Below, piece after piece: positions 59,937 through 64,000 of a stretch of 64,000 nucleotides of DNA. This DNA is from Natranaeroarchaeum sp042663585. GTDB taxonomy: Archaea > Halobacteriota > Halobacteria > Halobacteriales > Natronoarchaeaceae. The stretch is taken from assembly GCF_042663585.1 (NCBI RefSeq), contig NZ_JBHTAN010000006.1, positions 2,480,001 to 2,544,000 of the forward strand. The letters run 5' to 3'. The first letter of the stretch is position 1. Every line of letters starts with the position of its first letter. The notes beneath the pieces were generated by a model. It did no database searches, was not told the origin of the DNA, and saw only the letters and a program-made list of their open reading frames with translations. Position numbers and translations under genes: made by a program.

Positions 59937-60767
59937 CTAGTCGCGCTGGTGGACCCAGAACTCGTCGTCCACGGTGACCTCCTTCTTGAACAACGGCACC
60001 TCGTCTTTGAGCCGATTGATCCCGTCTTCGACGGTTCGGAACGCCTCCTCACGGTGCCCGGCCAGGACGACGACAAAGACGATATCTTCGCCGTACTCGA
60101 TGAGTCCGGTTCGATGGTGCAACAGGACGTGCTGAACGCCCTCGCGGGCTTCGAGTTCCTCCTTGATCGTCGCCATCCGTTCGTCCGCGATACCCTCGTA
60201 CTTCTCGAACTCCAGATACTCCGTCGGTTCGTCTTCGGGGTCGTCTTTCGCGCGGACGCGCCCGGTGAACGTAGCGATTGCCCCGGCCCGTTCGGCGGCA
60301 GGCGAGCGTTTCGCCCGTGCAACGAGCGATTCGAGCGACTCGAACGGTTCGTGGTCCTCGACGGCCGCAAGGACAGCAGAAACGTCGATAGCGTCGGCGT
60401 CGGCCCCCTCCGCGAGGACCGGTCCAGCGTGGTCCCGTCCGCCGAGGACGACCTGTGGCAGGTTGGCCCCGCTGTATCCCTCGACCACTGCGTAGTCGTA
60501 CTCTGTCGACAGTTCGGTGAGCGTCTCATCGAGCGTTCGACTCGTTCCGGTGGCGAACCAGCCCTCGTCGTCGGTGATCCCGTAGGTCGCCTCCGCGCCG
60601 GCGGCCCGGTGGCGTGCCGTGTCCTTTCCGTCGGTATCTATCGCCGGCGCATGAGTCATCCGTTTGATCGTCGCGACGCTGCCGCGATCGCTCAGACGGT
60701 CGACGATCCGTTCGACGAGCGTGGTCTTCCCGGAGTCCGAGGGGCCGACAACGCCGAGTACGTGCAT
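59937..60767 (-). CDS. moaE: MobB-MoaE fusion protein (molybdopterin cofactor synthesis)
   Basis: 276 residues from the ATG at 60767; an earlier start at 60779 adds four. The N-terminal MobB-like GTPase has P-loop GPSDSGKTT near 8-16. The C-terminal MoaE domain (about 140-276) has EKYEGIADERM, HRTGLIEYGEDIVFVVV, HREEAF and LKDEVPLFKKE, the large molybdopterin synthase subunit. MoaE needs a MoaD/SAMP thiocarboxylate made through UbaA, whose gene is also in this window. Similar fusions are known in haloarchaea. Confidence 0.92.
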   Translation of the reverse strand: MHVLGVVGPSDSGKTTLVERIVDRLSDRGSVATIKRMTHAPAIDTDGKDTARHRAAGAEATYGITDDEGWFATGTSRTLDETLTELSTEYDYAVVEGYSGANLPQVVLGGRDHAGPVLAEGADADAIDVSAVLAAVEDHEPFESLESLVARAKRSPAAERAGAIATFTGRVRAKDDPEDEPTEYLEFEKYEGIADERMATIKEELEAREGVQHVLLHHRTGLIEYGEDIVFVVVLAGHREEAFRTVEDGINRLKDEVPLFKKEVTVDDEFWVHQRD

Positions 60768-60834
60768 ATCTCGAACCACGGCGGCGCGGGATTTGTAGGT
60801 TCTGGAGCGCTATCGAGAGTGACGAGCCATCGAG

Positions 60835-62253
60835 ATGAAACTTTACGGCTGGGACCGATACGTTCAGGATATGTTTCCGTTCGTATCCGACCCGATTACT
60901 GTCGATCTACTGGCAACGGTGTTTGCGACCGCAGATGGCGGATCGATCGCGGCCAGTTCCGACCTGTTGTCACGAGAGGTAGTGACGGCGGCCGGCGTGG
61001 CCGCGATCCTCGTTCTGATCGGTCTCTCGGCGTTTTTCGCCTCCACTGAGATCGCTATTTTCTCGCTCGGAAACCACCGGGTGAGCGCGCTCGTCGAAGA
61101 CGGCGTCCGCGGAGCGAAGACGCTGGAGGGGTTGAAATCGAAGCCACGACGCCTGCTGGTGACGATTCTCGTTGGGAACAATATCGCCAACATCGGAATG
61201 TCCTCGATCGCGACGGGTCTCCTCGGGATGTACTTCGAGGCCGGGCAGGCGGTCCTCATCGCAACGTTCGGGATTACATCGGTCGTCCTGCTGTTCGGCG
61301 AGAGTGCGCCCAAGTCCTACGCCGTCGAGAACAGCGAATCGTGGGCGCTGCGGATGGCCCGCCCGCTGAAACTCTCGGAGTACGTTCTGTTCCCCCTGAT
61401 CGTCATCTTCGATAGGCTGACCCGAATCGTGAACAAGATGATGGGCAGTGCGGGAAACATCGAGAACGCCTACGTGACCCGATCGGAGATCGAAGACATG
61501 ATCGAGACGGGCGAGCGCGAGGGAGTACTGGAGGCCGACGAACATCTTATGCTCCAGCGAATCCTCCGCTTCCGGAACCGGATCGCCAAGGAAGTGATGG
61601 TGCCGCGACTCGACGTCGTGGGAGTCTCCGCAGACGCGACCGTCGAGGAAGCGGTCGACGTGGCGATCGACAGTGGGTTCACACGGCTACCGGTGTACGA
61701 GGAAACGCTCGATGAGGTCGTTGGCGTCGTCGAGGTGAACGACCTCGTGGCTGCCGGCGGTGACAGCGAGGAGGTGACGGCGAGGGAGGTTGCGATAGAG
61801 CCATACATCGTCCCCGAGTCCAAAGACGTCGACGAGATCCTGACCGAACTCAGGGAGGACCGCCGCAGGCTTGCGATTGTCGTCGACGAGTTCGGGACGA
61901 CAGCAGGAATCATCACTATCGAGGACATCGTCGAGGAGATCATCGGCGAGGTGCTCGGAAAGACCGAGCAGGTGCCGATCAGGTGGCTTGCCGAAGACGT
62001 CTTGCTGGTCCGCGGTGAGGTCAACGTTCACGAGGTCAACGACGCGCTGGATCTCGATCTCCCCGAGGGCGGCGAGTTCGAGTCGATCGCCGGCTTCGTG
62101 TTCGATCGGGCGGGCCGCCTCGTCGAAGAGGGAGAGACCGTCACCCACGACGGGGTCAAACTGGTCGTCCAGACGGCTGAGAACAACCGGGTGCTCGAAG
62201 TTCGCGTCGAACTCCCGGAGGAGCGTTCGCCGGTCGAGGGTGACGAGGAGTAA
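60835..62253 (+). CDS. CNNM/CorC-family (DUF21-CBS) membrane protein
   Basis: 472 residues from the ATG at 60835; the ATG at 60871 is an alternative. DUF21 membrane domain (about 50-220) with FFASTEIAIFSLG and LLVTILVGNNIANIG. A CBS pair follows (about 245-365) with VMVPRLDVVGV, then a CorC/HlyC domain at the C-terminus. The family is linked to Mg/Co or Na export. Single gene, divergent from moaE. Confidence 0.92.
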   Translation: MKLYGWDRYVQDMFPFVSDPITVDLLATVFATADGGSIAASSDLLSREVVTAAGVAAILVLIGLSAFFASTEIAIFSLGNHRVSALVEDGVRGAKTLEGLKSKPRRLLVTILVGNNIANIGMSSIATGLLGMYFEAGQAVLIATFGITSVVLLFGESAPKSYAVENSESWALRMARPLKLSEYVLFPLIVIFDRLTRIVNKMMGSAGNIENAYVTRSEIEDMIETGEREGVLEADEHLMLQRILRFRNRIAKEVMVPRLDVVGVSADATVEEAVDVAIDSGFTRLPVYEETLDEVVGVVEVNDLVAAGGDSEEVTAREVAIEPYIVPESKDVDEILTELREDRRRLAIVVDEFGTTAGIITIEDIVEEIIGEVLGKTEQVPIRWLAEDVLLVRGEVNVHEVNDALDLDLPEGGEFESIAGFVFDRAGRLVEEGETVTHDGVKLVVQTAENNRVLEVRVELPEERSPVEGDEE

Positions 62254-62321
62254 CACGCTGAACCCGTGGAACGTCGGACTTGGCAACCCTTAAGACTGCA
62301 ACAGGGTTACGACGCGGTAGC

Positions 62322-63047
62322 ATGAAAGTGGTCGTTTCTATCGGCGGGAGCGTACTCGCGCCGGATCTGGGGGCCGAACGGATCCGCGAGCACGCAGACG
62401 TCATCGAAGGACTGGTCGACGACGGTTGTACCGTGGGCGCGGTCGTCGGCGGCGGTACCGTCGCACGCGAGTACATCGGCACCGCGCGCGACCTCGGCGC
62501 GAACGAGATGAAACTCGACGAGATCGGTATCGACGTCACGCGACTGAACGCGCGATTGCTGATCTCCGCGCTCGGGCAGCAGGCCGTCCCATCGCCCGCA
62601 GAGACGTACGAGGAAGCAGGTGCAGCGATCAAGCGTGGCGACGTCTGCGTGATGGGTGGCGTCGCGGCGGCACAGACGACCGACGCCGTCAGCGCCGCCC
62701 TCGCCGAGTACGTCGACGCCGATCTGCTCGTCTACGCCACCAGCGTCCCCGGCGTCTACAGCGCCGATCCGAACGAGACTGACGACGCGACGAAACACGA
62801 CCAGCTCTCGGCGGCGGAACTGGTCGACGTTATCGCGGGGATCGAAATGAACGCCGGCAGTTCGGCACCGGTCGACCTACTGGCCGCAAAAGTGATCGAA
62901 CGCTCGGGGATTCGGACGATCGTTCTCGACGGCACGAAGCCGGAGCGTATCGCAGAGGCGGTCAGGTACGGCAACCACGACGGGACTGACGTGATCCCGG
63001 ACGGTGTGGGCGACGAGCCGACCTACTGGGCCGATCAGGAACGATGA
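62322..63047 (+). CDS. pyrH: Uridylate kinase (UMP kinase)
   Basis: Makes UDP from UMP. 241 residues from the ATG at 62322. Amino-acid-kinase fold: MKVVVSIGGSVLAPDLG, VVGGGTVAREYIGTARDLG near 42-60, and a late MNAGSSAPVDLLAAKVIERS. Archaeal short form. TATA-like CCCTTAAG near 62,288. The TGA overlaps the lysS ATG by 4 nt. Confidence 0.93.
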   Translation: MKVVVSIGGSVLAPDLGAERIREHADVIEGLVDDGCTVGAVVGGGTVAREYIGTARDLGANEMKLDEIGIDVTRLNARLLISALGQQAVPSPAETYEEAGAAIKRGDVCVMGGVAAAQTTDAVSAALAEYVDADLLVYATSVPGVYSADPNETDDATKHDQLSAAELVDVIAGIEMNAGSSAPVDLLAAKVIERSGIRTIVLDGTKPERIAEAVRYGNHDGTDVIPDGVGDEPTYWADQER

Positions 63048-64000
63048 GCGAGGAACCGGACGAGGACCGGCCGGACCACGGCGTCCCCGCCGAGTACGAT
63101 CCGTATCTCCTGCGAGAGGACGGCGGCGAGGGGACACAGCACGCGTTCTGGGCCGACCGGGTCGCCGACCATATCGAGGATCGAGAGCCGGACGACCCAG
63201 TCGTCATCAAGGGCGGCATCTCACCCTCGGGCATCCCGCATCTGGGGAACGCCAACGAAATCGTGCTGGGCTACTTCGTCGCGGAGGTGCTCCGCGAGCG
63301 CGGCTACGAGGTTCGGCAACTGTTCACGACCGACGACCGCGATCCGCTTCGCGGGCTTCCGCGAAAGCTTGCGGATCTAGACGGCCAGATCGTCGGCCTC
63401 GGCGATATCGACGCCGGCGCGCTCGGGCGGAATCTGGGCAAACCCTACACCGACATTCCCGACCCCTTCGGCTGCTGTGACTCCTACGGCGACCACTTCT
63501 CGACGCTGATCGCAGCGATTGCGGACGATCTGGACGTGCCGATCGAACTCGTCTCGAACACGGACTGCTACGAGGACGGCCGCTTCGAGGCCGCGACCGA
63601 GTTCGTGCTGGAGAACCGCGAGACGGCGCGTGACGTCCTCGCCGAGTACCAGAACAAAGTCGACGAGGACTACGTCCCATTTAACCCCATCTGTGAGGAG
63701 TGCGGGAAGGTCACCGAAACCGTCACCGACGTCGACGTCGAGGCCGGCACCGTCTCCTACCGCTGTACGGACATGGAGGCCGGCGATCAGACGATCGACG
63801 GCTGTGGCCACGAGGGGACGGCTAGCCTGCGCGAGGGGAAACTCCCCTGGCGCTTCGAGTGGGTCGCACAGTGGCGCGAACTGGGCGTCGACTTCGAGCC
63901 GTTCGGCAAGGACCATGCCGAGGGCTCGTGGCCCAGCGGCGTCGATATCGCGCTGAACGTCTTCGACGTCGAACCGCCGGTACCGATGGTCTACGAGTGG
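63044..64000 (+). CDS. lysS: Class I lysyl-tRNA synthetase (3' end outside window)
   Basis: 319 codons are visible, open to the window edge. Start at the ATG at 63044 (ATGA overlap with pyrH). Class I Rossmann core: HIGH-type motif in GISPSGIPHLGN near 61-72, FTTDDRDPLRG, and zinc-type cysteines in PICEECGK and GCGHEG. The KMSKS motif lies beyond the edge. Archaeal class I LysRS is unrelated to the class II enzyme of most bacteria. Confidence 0.95.
   Translation, partial: MSEEPDEDRPDHGVPAEYDPYLLREDGGEGTQHAFWADRVADHIEDREPDDPVVIKGGISPSGIPHLGNANEIVLGYFVAEVLRERGYEVRQLFTTDDRDPLRGLPRKLADLDGQIVGLGDIDAGALGRNLGKPYTDIPDPFGCCDSYGDHFSTLIAAIADDLDVPIELVSNTDCYEDGRFEAATEFVLENRETARDVLAEYQNKVDEDYVPFNPICEECGKVTETVTDVDVEAGTVSYRCTDMEAGDQTIDGCGHEGTASLREGKLPWRFEWVAQWRELGVDFEPFGKDHAEGSWPSGVDIALNVFDVEPPVPMVYEW

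Overview
The window is haloarchaeal chromosome (class Halobacteria). The proteins are very acidic, most of the sequence is GC-rich, transcripts look leaderless behind TATA boxes, and the gene set is archaeal: aRF1, S19e, class I LysRS, Trm1, Nob1, MptA, UbaA, PDCD5-type DNA-binding protein, HMG-CoA reductase, and Tat lipoproteins or PGF-CTERM surface proteins. The species cannot be named from the sequence alone.

Region 1 (1 to about 9,700) is an accessory island that is visibly AT-richer than the rest. It starts with the 3' part of a helicase-like protein cut by the window edge. A nested, symmetric 45-bp inverted repeat follows, then a broken gene. Next is a tightly coupled type I restriction-modification operon hsdM-hsdS-hsdR followed by a YgjP-type zinc metallopeptidase; all three junctions overlap by exactly 8 nt. 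Gene-poor AT-rich DNA, a small acidic-protein gene and several copies of a GCATTGAG-containing motif complete the island. It stops at the 3' end of tRNA-Ile(GAU), a typical integration site.

Region 2 (9,780-64,000) is core chromosome with short operons on both strands. Cofactor genes are mptA, NAD kinase, ThiL, a MobB-MoaE fusion and nicotinate phosphoribosyltransferase. Protein modification and sulfur transfer are represented by ubaA with a divergent rhodanese. Translation and RNA genes are argS, prf1, trm1, rps19e, nob1, FAU-1 and lysS. Isoprenoid genes are hmgA and a short-chain polyprenyl synthase. Envelope and transport genes are the BrkB-like, PAP2, TrkA-N, DUF373, site-2 protease and CNNM/CorC-like proteins, two tandem Hvo_1808-family HExxH surface proteins, and lipoproteins. 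Regulators include TrmB, an RHH protein, winged-helix proteins and zinc-finger microproteins. A GNAT acetyltransferase gene is interrupted by two in-frame stop codons.

The strongest candidate for an under-described system is the island: a type I RM operon with a translationally coupled metallopeptidase, beside a large palindrome and a dispersed motif, at a tRNA junction. Other items of note are the E1/rhodanese pair, an M24 protein that has lost metal ligands, a radical SAM protein with CX4CX2C spacing, and paired surface proteins with different anchors. No CRISPR array, rRNA, integrase or complete insertion sequence was seen.
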